Shown here: positions 52,534 through 61,880 of the stretch, piece after piece | Layout of the letters: each line of letters opens with the position of its first letter | Position numbering within the stretch: the stretch's first letter is position 1 | Source of the DNA: Anaerolineales bacterium | GTDB taxonomy: Bacteria > Chloroflexota > Anaerolineae > CG2-30-64-16 | NCBI GenBank assembly: GCA_017882045.1 | Contig: JADGQF010000002.1 | Coordinates: forward strand, 1-63,826 | Direction of reading: 5' to 3' | Length of the DNA stretch: 63,826 nt | The notes under the pieces: generated by a model | What the model was told of the DNA's origin: nothing | The model's database searches: none | Seen by the model: the letters and a program-made list of their open reading frames with translations, nothing else | Program-made: the position numbers and the translations under genes

Positions 52534-53100
52534 CTACCACCCTCGTGCTTCCAGGTCCGCCCGGAGCGCTTTGAGCGTCCGGAAGTACAATGATTTGATC
52601 GAGCTTTCGGTGCGGCCCATCAGCCGGCCGATCTCATCATTTGACAGGCAATCGGTGAACTTCAGGATGAGCAGTCGCTGCCGCTCTTCGGGTTGGCGCC
52701 GGATAGCCGCCCATAAAGCGCCCGCTCTCTCCTGAGTTTCCGCCGCCGGCTCGGGCGCATCGGCCGGCTTGCCGAGCAGTTCCTGGTCTTCCAGCGAGGC
52801 CGTTTGCCAGCGCTTGCCCGAGCGGTGATGATTGGCCACCAGGTTGTGGGCGATGCGGTACAGCCAGGCCGCAAAAGGCGCCCCGTGGTCAACGTAACGA
52901 GACATGCTGGCCAGCGCTTGATGGAACGTCCGGGCAGTCAGATCCTCGGCGTCGGCCTCATTGCCAACGCGGTAGTAGATGTATCTGTAGATGCGTTCGA
53001 CATTGCGCTCATAAAGCTCGCCAAAGGCCTCAGCCTCGGTTTTGGCCAGCTCGATCAGCTCTCGTTCGTCCAGGTCGGCGTACGTGTTTCGGTTGGACAC
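52534..53100 (-). CDS. ECF-type RNA polymerase sigma factor
   Basis: This 188-residue protein has sigma region 2 (AFGELYERNVERIYRYIYYRVG, DAEDLTARTFHQAL) and region 4 (RLLILKFTDCLSNDEIGRLM, ESSIKSLYFRTLKALR), joined by a Pro/Ala-rich linker. It directs RNA polymerase to a set of stress or envelope promoters not identifiable here. GTG 53100 is the first reasonable start; the frame upstream to 53271 is Arg-rich and unlikely. The ribosome site is weak, so a leaderless mRNA is possible. The next gene is its probable membrane partner. Confidence 0.9.
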   Translation of the reverse strand: MSNRNTYADLDERELIELAKTEAEAFGELYERNVERIYRYIYYRVGNEADAEDLTARTFHQALASMSRYVDHGAPFAAWLYRIAHNLVANHHRSGKRWQTASLEDQELLGKPADAPEPAAETQERAGALWAAIRRQPEERQRLLILKFTDCLSNDEIGRLMGRTESSIKSLYFRTLKALRADLEARGW

Positions 53101-53195
53101 AGGATCTAGTTTTGACCCCCCGATGCCTGGCAGGATATAAAACACGTGTGTGGATGTGGGGACGCGCTGGGTCTTAGGACGCCATGGCCGGTTTA

Positions 53196-54041
53196 TCAAG
53201 ATCCCGGGTAGACCGCGGCGCCGATCGTGCCTAGCCCGACATGGACGCCCACCACGGGACCGAGGGTGCACGTGAAGACGTGCGGGGTGCGGAACTCCCT
53301 GGACAATGCTTGGGCCACCTGGGCGGCCTCGTCGGGGACTCCCGCCTGGGTGATGGCCAGCTTCACCTGCGGCCCACGCGCCTGGACCTCGTGTGACAGC
53401 ATCTCCAGCAGCTTGTCCAACGCTTTGCGCCGCGACCGCGCTCTCCCCACCGGCACTACCTCTCCGGCCTGGATGGCCAAGAGAGGCTTGAAATTGAGCA
53501 AGCTGCCGACGAGGGCCTGGGCTTTGCCAATGCGTCCCCCGCGTTGCAGGTACTCCAGGGTATCGAGGGCGAATGTAATGTGGATTTCGTCGCGCATCTG
53601 CAGCATTTGGGCCACGATCTGCGCGCGCGTCGCTCCCGCGGCTGCCATCTCCGCGGCTTTTTGCACCATCAGCCCCAGTCCCACGGACACACTGTAGGAG
53701 TCAACCACGTCGATTGGGCGGCCCGGCAATGCTGCCGTGGCCTGGATGGCAGAGTCATACGTGCCGCTCAGCTTGCTGGACAGGGTGACGGCCACGATCT
53801 CTTCCCCGGCGTCGGTCAGGCGCTTGAATGGTTCGAGAAAATCGGCCGGACTGCCCTGCGAGGTGGTCGGCAGCGGGTCTGCTTTCGGCAGCCGCTCCCA
53901 GAACTGCTCGCGCGTTATCTCGACCTCATCCTTCAGCGCCTCGCGCCCGAACACGACACTCAGTGGCACCACGGTCAGCGTCGACAGACGCATGACATCG
54001 GCCGGACCTTCACACGTCGAGTCGGTAACTATTTTGATCAT
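53196..54041 (-). CDS. DegV family fatty-acid-binding protein
   Basis: This is a 281-residue protein beginning MIKIVTDSTCEGPADVM. The lipid-binding residues are visible in TTSQGSPADFLEPF and LSSKLSGTYDSA, and a later FALDTLEYLQRGGRIGKAQA block is family-typical. DegV (FakB-like) proteins bind a fatty acid and present it to a FakA kinase for phosphorylation. No fakA gene is in the window. The gene has its own strong promoter and is divergent from the 54211 gene. Length is normal. Confidence 0.93.
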   Translation of the reverse strand: MIKIVTDSTCEGPADVMRLSTLTVVPLSVVFGREALKDEVEITREQFWERLPKADPLPTTSQGSPADFLEPFKRLTDAGEEIVAVTLSSKLSGTYDSAIQATAALPGRPIDVVDSYSVSVGLGLMVQKAAEMAAAGATRAQIVAQMLQMRDEIHITFALDTLEYLQRGGRIGKAQALVGSLLNFKPLLAIQAGEVVPVGRARSRRKALDKLLEMLSHEVQARGPQVKLAITQAGVPDEAAQVAQALSREFRTPHVFTCTLGPVVGVHVGLGTIGAAVYPGS

Positions 54042-54062
54042 GGCTCTTCCTCCGTCCGCACA

Positions 54063-54091
54063 TGATAATGGTACGGAGAGTGTTTTGTCAA
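54063..54091 (-). promoter_or_regulatory. Promoter of the DegV gene
   Basis: On the minus strand TTGACA (54091-54086), a 17-base spacer and TTATCA (54068-54063) lie 22 bases before the ATG. Confidence 0.75.
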
Positions 54092-54098
54092 TCGAGGT

Positions 54099-54128
54099 TT
54101 GGCAGCCATCGACATTTTATGGTACACT
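54099..54128 (+). promoter_or_regulatory. Promoter of the 54211 gene
   Basis: TTGGCA (54099-54104), an 18-base spacer and TACACT (54123-54128). It lies back to back with the DegV promoter with 7 bases between their -35 boxes. Confidence 0.6.
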
Positions 54129-54210
54129 AATGGCTTGTGAGTATGGCGCTGGAGGGAAAGGGCCTTTTTCCCGGGCCGCGCTGATCCCAAGCAAGGTGGT
54201 AGGAAGCGTT

Positions 54211-55071
54211 ATGAGGTGGTCATCTTTCCCGGTTGCGAGGCATAGCCCGCCGGCGGGACTTTTCCTGCGAGCGGCGCTTACGGTGGTTGTCCTGGCGGTC
54301 ATCGCGTTGAATTCATCCGTACCGGGTCTCGCTGCGCCACTCTTGCAGGACCAGCCGCCGGTTATTGCTCAGCCGCAACAGGACGCAGTGGTAAGGGGAG
54401 TGGTGCAGGTCGTCGGCACGGCCACCCATCCTGATTTTCAACGCTATGAACTCTATTATACGCCTTGGCCGGTAGCCAGTGATAACGCCTGGATTTTCAT
54501 CGGTCCTGATGCACATTATCAGCAGCAGCCGCTCGGCTTGTTGGGCACCTGGGACTCGCGTGCGGTTCCCGATGGCGTGTATGGCTTGCGGCTGCGGGTG
54601 GTCAGGAAAGATGGCAACTACTATGACAGCGAAGCGCGCCGGGTCACCGTTGCCAATGTGAAGGCGCCTGACACGCCGACACCCGAAGCTTCGCCCTCCG
54701 TCACCCCGGGTGGCGTGCCGACCCAGGAGCCGACCCAGGAGCCGACGCTGGAGCCGACCGCGACGATTATGGTGCAACTGCCGGGGCAGAAGACACCCCC
54801 TCCGGGGGCGACGCTGACGGTTACTGTGAAAGCGGGTGGCGGCACCCCGACGCCTGCGATCACGCCGATCCTGAGCAGCGGAAGCAGCGGAAGCAGCGGA
54901 AGCAGCGGTGGGACGAGCCTGGGTGATATCGCGCAGGGCCTCAGCCTCGACCAGGTTGGGTCGACCGCAAAACGCGCGGCCGTCTACACTGTGGGTGCTT
55001 TTGCCGTGGTCGGGCTGTTCTTCGGCGTAAAGGCGCTTCTCGTTTGGGCGTGGCACAGGATCAGGCCGTAG
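54211..55071 (+). CDS. Secreted/anchored protein with Ig-like domain and Thr/Pro linker
   Basis: This 286-residue protein has a signal peptide or anchor near 15-40 (LFLRAALTVVVLAVIAL). An Ig-like or carbohydrate-interacting domain follows (VIAQPQQDAVVRGVVQVVGT, FQRYELYYTP, GVYGLRLRVVRKDGNYYDSE). Next is a Thr/Pro/Glu linker with TQEP repeats, a GSS-repeat spacer, and a C-terminal membrane helix near 255-280 (AVYTVGAFAVVGLFFGVKALLVW). A surface role is inferred. ATG 54211 with AGGA is preferred, since the ATG at 54130 lies at or before the expected transcription start. Confidence 0.72.
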   Translation: MRWSSFPVARHSPPAGLFLRAALTVVVLAVIALNSSVPGLAAPLLQDQPPVIAQPQQDAVVRGVVQVVGTATHPDFQRYELYYTPWPVASDNAWIFIGPDAHYQQQPLGLLGTWDSRAVPDGVYGLRLRVVRKDGNYYDSEARRVTVANVKAPDTPTPEASPSVTPGGVPTQEPTQEPTLEPTATIMVQLPGQKTPPPGATLTVTVKAGGGTPTPAITPILSSGSSGSSGSSGGTSLGDIAQGLSLDQVGSTAKRAAVYTVGAFAVVGLFFGVKALLVWAWHRIRP

Positions 55072-55153
55072 ACAGAAATGGCTTTTCTCACCGACGGTTC
55101 GCGAGGGGCTGGTCCGCTGGGACAGCCCCTTGTGCCGTTTGAAGGAAGACGAC

Positions 55154-55798
55154 ATGCAAGCCGTGCGCTCTATTTTTCAGCGCCGTGCGCCTGCCGAGGG
55201 CAGCGGCCCGGCCAAGATGATCGTGGGGTTGGGCAATCCCGGCCCCGAGCATGCCCGTAACCGGCACAATGCCGGCTTTCAGGTGATCGAGCTATGGGCG
55301 CAGCGCCACGGGCTGGAATTCGACAAGCACCAGAAGCGCGCTCGGCTGGCCATCGGGCGCATTGAGCTCCCGGGGGGCAAGGCAGAGCGTGTGTTGTTGG
55401 CCAAGCCGCTGACCTTCATGAACGCTGCCGGCGAGTCGGTGGGCCAACTGAGGGCCTTTTATAAGATCGAGCCTGCCGGCATCCTGGTCGTCTCGGACGA
55501 CCTTGACCTGCCCGTGGGGCGTATCCGTTTGCGTTCGGGCGGGGGCGCGGGCGGCCAGAAGGGCGTGAAGTCGATCATACAGCACCTGGGCACAGAAGAG
55601 TTCCCGCGCTTGCGGGTAGGGATCGGCCGGCCACCGGGGAGAATGGATCCGGTCGATTACGTGCTGCAGAATTTCTCGGCGGCAGACGAAGAGACGATGG
55701 CAATCGCACGCGTCCGGGCTGCCGATACCCTCGACACCTGGCTGGCGTCCGGTATTGGCGAAGCCATGAATCAGTTCAACCAGAAAAATGAAACTTAA
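55154..55798 (+). CDS. pth: Peptidyl-tRNA hydrolase
   Basis: This 214-residue protein has the Pth motifs VGLGNPGPEHARNRHNAGF (with the catalytic His in NRHNAG), KPLTFMNAAGESVG, and DDLDLPVGRIRLRSGGGAGG followed by QKGVKSII. It frees tRNA from peptidyl-tRNA that drops off ribosomes. An N-terminal extension of about 24 residues precedes the fold. ATG 55154 has GAAGGAAG upstream. The gene overlaps the mfd start by 11 bases, the pth-mfd order seen in many bacteria. Confidence 0.95.
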   Translation: MQAVRSIFQRRAPAEGSGPAKMIVGLGNPGPEHARNRHNAGFQVIELWAQRHGLEFDKHQKRARLAIGRIELPGGKAERVLLAKPLTFMNAAGESVGQLRAFYKIEPAGILVVSDDLDLPVGRIRLRSGGGAGGQKGVKSIIQHLGTEEFPRLRVGIGRPPGRMDPVDYVLQNFSAADEETMAIARVRAADTLDTWLASGIGEAMNQFNQKNET

Positions 55799-58700
55799 CG
55801 GATTACTCGAACTAGGCCAGGATATCCCGGGCTATGAGGATTTGCTGGCTGCGCTGAGGGCCGGGGAGCGCGTTGCGACCCCTCTGGCCGTGTATCACGC
55901 GGCTCGGCCATACCTTGTGAGCCTGTTGGCGCGCGCGCTGCAACGGCCGATCCTGATCGTGACGGCGCGCAGCGGCCGGGCCCGGCAGTGGGTGGATGAG
56001 TTGCGCATCTGGCTGCCCGATGAGATACCGGTGCAACTGCTCGCCGATCCCGACGCGCTGCCGTACGAGCGCATGGCCTGGGCGTCGGAGACGCGCCAGC
56101 GCCGCCTCGAGGCCCTGGTTGGGCTTCTGGCGGCGGGCGATACATCGCGCCGGGGCGACGTCATGAGCGCGCCGGTCGAGATGATGGGCGCTTCCTCGGG
56201 CGTGGCGCCGATCATCGTCACCTCTGCACGCGCCCTGATGCAGATGACCCTACCGGTGCGGGAGATGCGCGCGGCCCTGCGCCCCATCCGCAAGGGACAG
56301 CGCTTTGACCTGGATATGATGCTGCTTTCGTGGGTCGGCCTGGGCTATGAGAGCATGCCGGTGGTCGAGAGCCCCGGCGAGTTCAGCCGGCGCGGTGGCA
56401 TCGTCGACATCTGGCCGCCCAACCTGCGCCGGCCACTGCGCATCGAGCTGTACGGCGACGAAATCGATAGCCTGCGCACCTTCGACCCTTCGACCCAGCG
56501 CACCCTCGTCCAGGCGCCCCAGGCGTTGGTCGGTCCGGCCAGCGAAGCCCTGCCCAAGCTGGGCGAACGGGCAGCCGGCGCGCTGCAGGCGTTGGACCTT
56601 TCGAACTGCCATCCACCGGCGCGCATCGAATTCGAGCGCGAGATCGCGCGACTAGCGGAAGGCAGCGGCTTTCGCGACCTGGAATGGTATATCCCATATC
56701 TTTACAGCCAGCCGGCCAGCATCCTCGATTACTTGCCCGGCAACGGTTATTTGTTCCTTGACGACGCGGCCGAGATCGCGGCTACCCTTGCCGATCTGAG
56801 CGGCCAGGCCGAACAGGTGGCCCGCGACCTGGCGACGGCCGGCGACGTCCCGCGCGATCTGGCGGTCCCGTATTTCGGCGCCGACGCCCTGCGCGAGAAG
56901 TTCAGCGCACGCCCGGCGCTGTTGCTTGGCCCAACCACGCTGGAAGGTTGGGCGGCATCCACCCCCGCTGGCGAAGAGAGCGACTCAGCCGTAACGCAGG
57001 CCTTCTGCGCCGGGCCGCGCTACGGCGGCCAGGTGCGCAAGATGACCGGTGATCTGCAGAACAGCCTTGCGGCCGGCGCACAGATCGTCATGGTCACGCG
57101 CCAGGCGACACGCCTGGCCGAGATGCTGGGCGAGGCGGGCTACACCGTCACGCCGGTGGAGGAATTGACAGCCCCGCCGCCTGAGCTCGCGCTGGTGCAG
57201 GGGGTGATGGAAGAGGGCTTTCTGCTGCGTCGCGACGGCCGCGGCTCGGATCTGTGGTTCCTGACGGATGCCGAGTTGTTCGGCTGGGGAAAGCCACGGG
57301 CGCGGCGCGCCCAGCAGTCCCGTGCCCTGGCTCCCGAGGTTTTCTTTGCGGATATCACGCCGGGCGATTACGTGGTCCACATGGAACACGGGATCGGGCA
57401 ATTCCAGGGCCTGATCAAGATGAGCTTCGAGGGCGTGGAACGGGAATACCTGCAGCTCGAGTACGCCCAGGGTGACAAGCTGTACGTGCCCGTGCACCAG
57501 GCCGACCGGCTGGCCCGTTATGTCGGCGTCGGCGACGGGTCGCCGGGCCTGCACCGTTTGGGCACGTCGGATTGGGAGCAGGTCAAGGCGCGCACCAAGA
57601 AAGCCGTGGCCGAGATCGCCGACGATCTGCTCGAGCTTTACGCCGCGCGTGAGGTCGTCCAGGGGCATGCTTTCAGCCCGGACGCACCCTGGCAGGCCGA
57701 GCTGGAAGCCAGTTTTCCCTACACCGAGACGGAAGACCAGTTGGTGGCCATCGAGGCGGTCAAGCATGATATGGAACAACCGCAGCCGATGGATCGCTTG
57801 ATCTGCGGCGACGTGGGCTACGGCAAGACTGAGGTGGCCTTGCGCGCCGCGTTCAAAGCCATCATGGACGACAAGCAAGTCGCCGTGCTGGTGCCGACAA
57901 CCATTCTCGCGCAGCAACACTTCACGAACTTCAGCCGCCGGCTGGCTTCCTTCCCGGTCAACGTCGCCATGCTCTCGCGCTTCCAGGGCCCGGCCGAACA
58001 GGAGAAGACCCTGGAGGGTCTGGCCAACGGCAGTGTCGATCTGGTCATCGGCACGCATCGCTTGCTCAGCAAGGACGTGGCGTTCAAGGACCTGGGGCTG
58101 CTGATAGTAGACGAGGAGCAGCGTTTCGGCGTTACCCACAAGGAGCGTATCAAGCAAATGCGCACTGAGGTGGACGTCCTCACGCTGACTGCCACGCCGA
58201 TCCCGCGCACGCTGCATATGAGCCTGACCGGCGTGCGCGATCTGAGCACCATCGATACCCCACCTGAAGAGCGGCTCCCGATCAAGACCATCGTGGCCGA
58301 GTTCGACGAGACCATGATCCGCCAGGCCATTCTGCGGGAAATTGACCGGAACGGGCAGGTCTACTTCGTGCATAACCGTGTCCAGGGCATCGAGCAGATG
58401 GCTGCGCACGTCCAGAAGATTGTGCCTGAGGTGCGCCTTGCCATCGCCCACGGGCAGATGCCGGAGAAAGAGCTTTCGTCGGTCATGCTGGCATTTGCCG
58501 AGGGGGAGTACGACGTACTCGTCTGTACCAGCATCATCGAGAGCGGGCTTGACATACCCAACGTCAATACCATCTTCATCAATCGTGCCGACCAATTCGG
58601 GCTGGCGCAGCTTTACCAGTTGCGCGGCCGCGTCGGCCGGTCGGCAGTGCGAGCCTATGCTTACCTGGTGGTTGACAAATACAAAACCCTCACAAGCGAC

Positions 58701-59450
58701 GCCCGGCGCCGGCTGGAAGCGATTGAAGAGGCGAGCGAGTTGGGGGCCGGGTTCCGCATTGCCATGCACGATCTGGAGATCCGCGGCGCCGGAGAGTTGC
58801 TGGGCGCGCGCCAACACGGGCACATCGTCGCCGTCGGGTTCGATCTTTATACGCGTCTGCTTGCCCAGGCAGTGCACGAGGCGCGCGAAGTCGAGCGGGA
58901 AGAGGCACGCCGTGACACCGCCGAGCGCAGGGCGCAGACGGGCGGGGGCGCAGCAGCAGCCGGCGACGCAGGTCGAACCACGCCCACTCAAGACGGCGGC
59001 GTTCTCCAGGACCCACTGACCCCCGCAGTCACTCTGGACCTCAACATCCCGGCCAGCATCCCTGAGGGCTACGTGCCGGAAACGGGGCTGCGGCTGCAGC
59101 TCTACCGGCGCCTCGCCGGCCTCAACAGCCTGCAAGCCATCGAGGACATCCGGCAGGAGTTTCTCGATCGCTTCGGCCCGCTGCCCGGGGAGATCGAAAA
59201 CCTGCTGTACGTGGTTAAGGTGAAAGTGCTGGCAATTATGGCAGGCGCGGAGGTGATCAGCCAGGAGGATGGGCAACTCGTCATAAAGAGCGCCCGGCTG
59301 GAATCAGCCGACCGGCCCGCCGGCCTGCAAGAACGGCTGCGGGCCCAGGCCGTGCCGGCCCGCCTGACCCGCCGCGCTATCTGGCTGCCGATGCGCGAGG
59401 CTGACGGGTGGCGTCGTGACCTGGTGGTGACTCTCGAATCGATGCGCTAG
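55788..59450 (+). CDS. mfd: Transcription-repair coupling factor Mfd
   Basis: This is a 1220-residue protein. The UvrB-like domains occupy about 1-500 ([32 protein letters not shown]). The RNA-polymerase-interacting domain is at about 522-600 ([19 protein letters not shown]). The translocase has [18 protein letters not shown] near 674, VDEEQRFGV near 774, [13 protein letters not shown] and [12 protein letters not shown]. The TRCF domain is at the C-terminus. An Ala/Gly/Arg-rich insert near 1040-1070 is absent in E. coli Mfd (1148 residues). It displaces stalled RNA polymerase and recruits UvrA. ATG 55788 lies inside pth. Confidence 0.97.
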   Translation: MKLNGLLELGQDIPGYEDLLAALRAGERVATPLAVYHAARPYLVSLLARALQRPILIVTARSGRARQWVDELRIWLPDEIPVQLLADPDALPYERMAWASETRQRRLEALVGLLAAGDTSRRGDVMSAPVEMMGASSGVAPIIVTSARALMQMTLPVREMRAALRPIRKGQRFDLDMMLLSWVGLGYESMPVVESPGEFSRRGGIVDIWPPNLRRPLRIELYGDEIDSLRTFDPSTQRTLVQAPQALVGPASEALPKLGERAAGALQALDLSNCHPPARIEFEREIARLAEGSGFRDLEWYIPYLYSQPASILDYLPGNGYLFLDDAAEIAATLADLSGQAEQVARDLATAGDVPRDLAVPYFGADALREKFSARPALLLGPTTLEGWAASTPAGEESDSAVTQAFCAGPRYGGQVRKMTGDLQNSLAAGAQIVMVTRQATRLAEMLGEAGYTVTPVEELTAPPPELALVQGVMEEGFLLRRDGRGSDLWFLTDAELFGWGKPRARRAQQSRALAPEVFFADITPGDYVVHMEHGIGQFQGLIKMSFEGVEREYLQLEYAQGDKLYVPVHQADRLARYVGVGDGSPGLHRLGTSDWEQVKARTKKAVAEIADDLLELYAAREVVQGHAFSPDAPWQAELEASFPYTETEDQLVAIEAVKHDMEQPQPMDRLICGDVGYGKTEVALRAAFKAIMDDKQVAVLVPTTILAQQHFTNFSRRLASFPVNVAMLSRFQGPAEQEKTLEGLANGSVDLVIGTHRLLSKDVAFKDLGLLIVDEEQRFGVTHKERIKQMRTEVDVLTLTATPIPRTLHMSLTGVRDLSTIDTPPEERLPIKTIVAEFDETMIRQAILREIDRNGQVYFVHNRVQGIEQMAAHVQKIVPEVRLAIAHGQMPEKELSSVMLAFAEGEYDVLVCTSIIESGLDIPNVNTIFINRADQFGLAQLYQLRGRVGRSAVRAYAYLVVDKYKTLTSDARRRLEAIEEASELGAGFRIAMHDLEIRGAGELLGARQHGHIVAVGFDLYTRLLAQAVHEAREVEREEARRDTAERRAQTGGGAAAAGDAGRTTPTQDGGVLQDPLTPAVTLDLNIPASIPEGYVPETGLRLQLYRRLAGLNSLQAIEDIRQEFLDRFGPLPGEIENLLYVVKVKVLAIMAGAEVISQEDGQLVIKSARLESADRPAGLQERLRAQAVPARLTRRAIWLPMREADGWRRDLVVTLESMR

Positions 59451-59462
59451 GCGCGTGCTGTC

Positions 59463-59517
59463 GGGCGGGAACGAGGAGAGCGGGCGACAATTTCGCCCGC
59501 TCTCCTCGTTCCTGCCC
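59463..59517 (+). terminator. 25-bp hairpin between mfd and the epimerase gene
   Basis: The core 59469-59487 pairs perfectly with 59493-59511 (19 bp, loop CAATT); outer bases extend it to 25 pairs with one G-U. It starts 12 bases after the mfd stop, between convergent genes. No T-tract is present, so it may protect 3' ends or block read-through in both directions. Confidence 0.65.
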
Positions 59518-59529
59518 CCGTTCCGGGCT

Positions 59530-59573
59530 GTGGGAATGATGTGGGATAAATGTGGGAAAGATGTGGGATATTT
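59530..59573 (+). repeat. Four 11-bp tandem repeats (GTGGGA core)
   Basis: GTGGGAATGAT, GTGGGATAAAT, GTGGGAAAGAT and GTGGGATATTT follow each other without gaps. The seventh base alternates A, T, A, T. The array ends at the stop codon of the epimerase gene. The period equals about one helical turn. Confidence 0.8.
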
Positions 59574-60529
59574 CACCCGGACTTGTGCCCGGCTTCCCAC
59601 TCCTGCGACCATGCCACTGCCTGCTGGATTCCCTCCCGCAGGGAGGTGGTGGGGTTATAGCCCAGCAGCGAATGAGCCTTGCCGATGTTCGCGACGTAAT
59701 GAGTCACTTCTCCTACGCGTGATGGCTGGATGATAATCTCGGGCTGAACTCCGAGCGCCTCGCCGATATACTCCGCCGCCGCAATGAGGGTGTTACCCTG
59801 GCCGTAAGCGAGGTTGATCGTATGATTGTCGCCGCGGCCGCTCACGAGCAGATCGATGCCCCGGCAAATGCCACTGACGCAATCGTCCACGTACGTAAAG
59901 TCCAGGACCTTATCCTTGCCGAACACCGTCACCGGTTCGCCGCAGGCGATCTTGCGGACGAAAAGCGGCAACACCCGTTCCATCCGCTCGATATCGTTGT
60001 CGTAGCGCCCATAGACGTTACTGAAGCGGAATACCAGGTAGCGCAGCTTGTAGCATTGAGCATAGGAATAGATCAGCGCCTCACCGGCGATCTTGCTCGC
60101 CGAATAGGGACTCTCCGTGAAGCTGAAGTCGGCATAGGACTCTTCCGTGATATAACGGTGAATATCGCCGTACACCTCGCGCGAGCTGCTGAAGATGAGC
60201 GGCAGATTGTTATGCCGGCAGAACTCCAGCACATTGTAGGTCATGATCATATTGTCAAGCGCGCGGTCCGGGTGCTGGACCAGTTCGTGAACCTTGGCAT
60301 TGGCAGCCAGGTGCACGACCAAATCCAGGCCACGCGGGTATTCGACGGTGCCGATCCCCTTGTCGAAATCCCGGTACGGCACACTCAAATCCTGTAGCAA
60401 CGTCTCGATCTCGTCTGTCCACGTATTGCAGCGCTTGTCAATACCGAGAACGAAGTGTCCCTGGCTCTGTAGCGCGAGAGCGAGGTTGGTGCCGATCTGC
60501 CCGCTGGAACCCGTAATCAAAATACGCAT
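59573..60529 (-). CDS. NAD-dependent sugar-nucleotide epimerase/dehydratase
   Basis: This 318-residue extended SDR protein has the NAD loop ITGSSGQIGTNLALAL at the N-terminus, LVVHLAANAKV, the catalytic SPYSASKIAGE (Tyr and Lys three apart), FRFSNVYGRY and DFTYVDDCVSGI. It is related to UDP-glucose 4-epimerases and CDP-sugar epimerases; the exact substrate is unknown. The start is ATG 60529 with AAGGA 6 bases upstream. No other glycan genes are beside it. The 156-bp gap upstream shows no clear promoter or other feature. Confidence 0.9.
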   Translation of the reverse strand: MRILITGSSGQIGTNLALALQSQGHFVLGIDKRCNTWTDEIETLLQDLSVPYRDFDKGIGTVEYPRGLDLVVHLAANAKVHELVQHPDRALDNMIMTYNVLEFCRHNNLPLIFSSSREVYGDIHRYITEESYADFSFTESPYSASKIAGEALIYSYAQCYKLRYLVFRFSNVYGRYDNDIERMERVLPLFVRKIACGEPVTVFGKDKVLDFTYVDDCVSGICRGIDLLVSGRGDNHTINLAYGQGNTLIAAAEYIGEALGVQPEIIIQPSRVGEVTHYVANIGKAHSLLGYNPTTSLREGIQQAVAWSQEWEAGHKSG

Positions 60530-60685
60530 ATTATCCTTCTCTGTGTCCAAAGTCCGAAGTTGCACCGGCTATCCAGGCGCCTGCCGCGGCCGGACCTGCC
60601 TGTGCCCTGGACCCACCAGGGCGCGAAAAGTGTCCGACGCGTAGTGCCAGAACGCTGTAGTCACGCGCTCAAAGCAAGCCGGTCT

Positions 60686-61259
60686 TCACTGCTCACCTTC
60701 GGCATAGCCGCGGCACACCGGCTCTGCCGCAGGCGAGACATACAGGCATGCCAGGGTCCAGCCGTCGGCAAAGCGGGCCGTCACTATGGCCTGGTTCTCA
60801 TAGGTGGTGGCCGGACGCCGGATACCGAACCAGTCGAGGTTGCGATGGGTCCAATCCAGCCGATAGGTCCCACGCGCGTGCCGGCGGAAGTTACCCACCT
60901 CGCGGGCCTGCAGGGTATGGGGCAGGCAGCCTGCATCAGGCGCGTGCAATCCTGACTGCACCATGGCGTTGGCGTTGGCCAGCATGGCACGCGCCTCGGG
61001 TCCCAGCATCGAGAAGCCGCCAGCAGACCCAGCGCGCCTCCCCAGAGAACGCTGAGAGGATATCGTCCAGTGGTCCGAGAGGCGGCGCGAAATACGGGAT
61101 GCCGGACAAGGCCAGGCCATTGGCCGCCTCGGCTGCGCCCTCGTAAGCCAGGCCCAGACCGCCGCCCAACAGGGCGCCCAGCAGGCGGCGCCTCTGCGTG
61201 CCGGTGATTGCCGAGGTCTGGATGCGGGATGGGTCCCGGTCAGTCAGTAAGGGTCGCAT
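60686..61259 (-). pseudogene. Hypothetical membrane protein, apparently frameshifted
   Basis: The first frame from ATG 61259 encodes QRRRLLGALLGGGLGLAYEG, a possible signal or membrane segment, then GIPYFAPPLGPLDDILSAF. After about 61040 this frame turns Arg/Cys-rich. A second frame continues with FSMLGPEARAMLANANAMVQ, TYRLDWTHRNLDWFG and TTYENQAIVTARFADGWTL, ending at 60686. A third frame in the junction gives VLWGGALGLLAA, so one or two single-base changes probably split one gene. Alternatively a small gene starts at ATG 61009 (108 residues). I do not recognise the family. The start overlaps the end of the LigT-like gene by 20 bases. Confidence 0.5.
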
Positions 61260-61815
61260 CCGAGGTCTCTTTAAGCAGCTTGACGCTGCCGATCCGCCGC
61301 CATGCCGGATCATCCGGTCCTCGCTGCATCAGCCACAACTCGCCGATCGGCGCGACCCGCAGGCCCTTGTGCCACTCACTCGTTCGCAGTTCTTCCACGA
61401 CCGCTTGGGCTTGATCGGCGGTCAGGCGCATGGCCAGTGTCAGATGGGGCACGAACCGGGCGTGCTTGTCCGTGCCTGCCACTTCCAACAGCGCAGCACG
61501 GGCTGCCTGCATTTGCGGCGTCGACTGCACGCCCAGGTATATCACCGGACGCCCAGCCGGGGGAAAGGTATGCACTTCGCCAAGCAGCAGGGGGAAGGCC
61601 GGAATCTGTCCCTGGATGGCTTGCAATCGCCCGATGAGCGCCGCCTCATTCTCGGGGACCGGCGGCCCACTTCGCCAGTACGTCCCCGCCAGCGTCACGT
61701 GGGGCGCGGTGATCCGGGCGGTTTTCGGATCAAGGCGTTCACGAACTGCCTGGATGCGCGTCGCGATCTCACCCTGGGGAAAGGCGCCCACGAAAATCCG
61801 GTAATCGCTACTCAT
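61240..61815 (-). CDS. LigT / 2'-5' RNA ligase-like 2H phosphoesterase
   Basis: This 191-residue protein has two HxT motifs, APHVTLAG (near residue 40) and VPHLTLAM (near 125), each starting a strand, as in the 2H phosphoesterase superfamily. The N-terminus YRIFVGAFPQGEI is typical (FVALxLP). These enzymes open 2',3'-cyclic phosphates of RNA or nucleotides; the natural substrate in bacteria is unclear. Both His motifs are intact, so activity is expected. The start ATG 61815 is the only in-frame choice. Confidence 0.9.
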   Translation of the reverse strand: MSSDYRIFVGAFPQGEIATRIQAVRERLDPKTARITAPHVTLAGTYWRSGPPVPENEAALIGRLQAIQGQIPAFPLLLGEVHTFPPAGRPVIYLGVQSTPQMQAARAALLEVAGTDKHARFVPHLTLAMRLTADQAQAVVEELRTSEWHKGLRVAPIGELWLMQRGPDDPAWRRIGSVKLLKETSDATLTD

Positions 61816-61880
61816 GCCGGTATTCTAGCGCCTCTCATAGAGCAGCGCAACCGCCCGAAGCGATCGTTCGCGTGGAGCGC

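Noticed and set aside
56985-59276. 763-residue open frame on the minus strand
   Set aside because: It lies antisense to mfd, whose domains are complete; no motifs or ribosome site.
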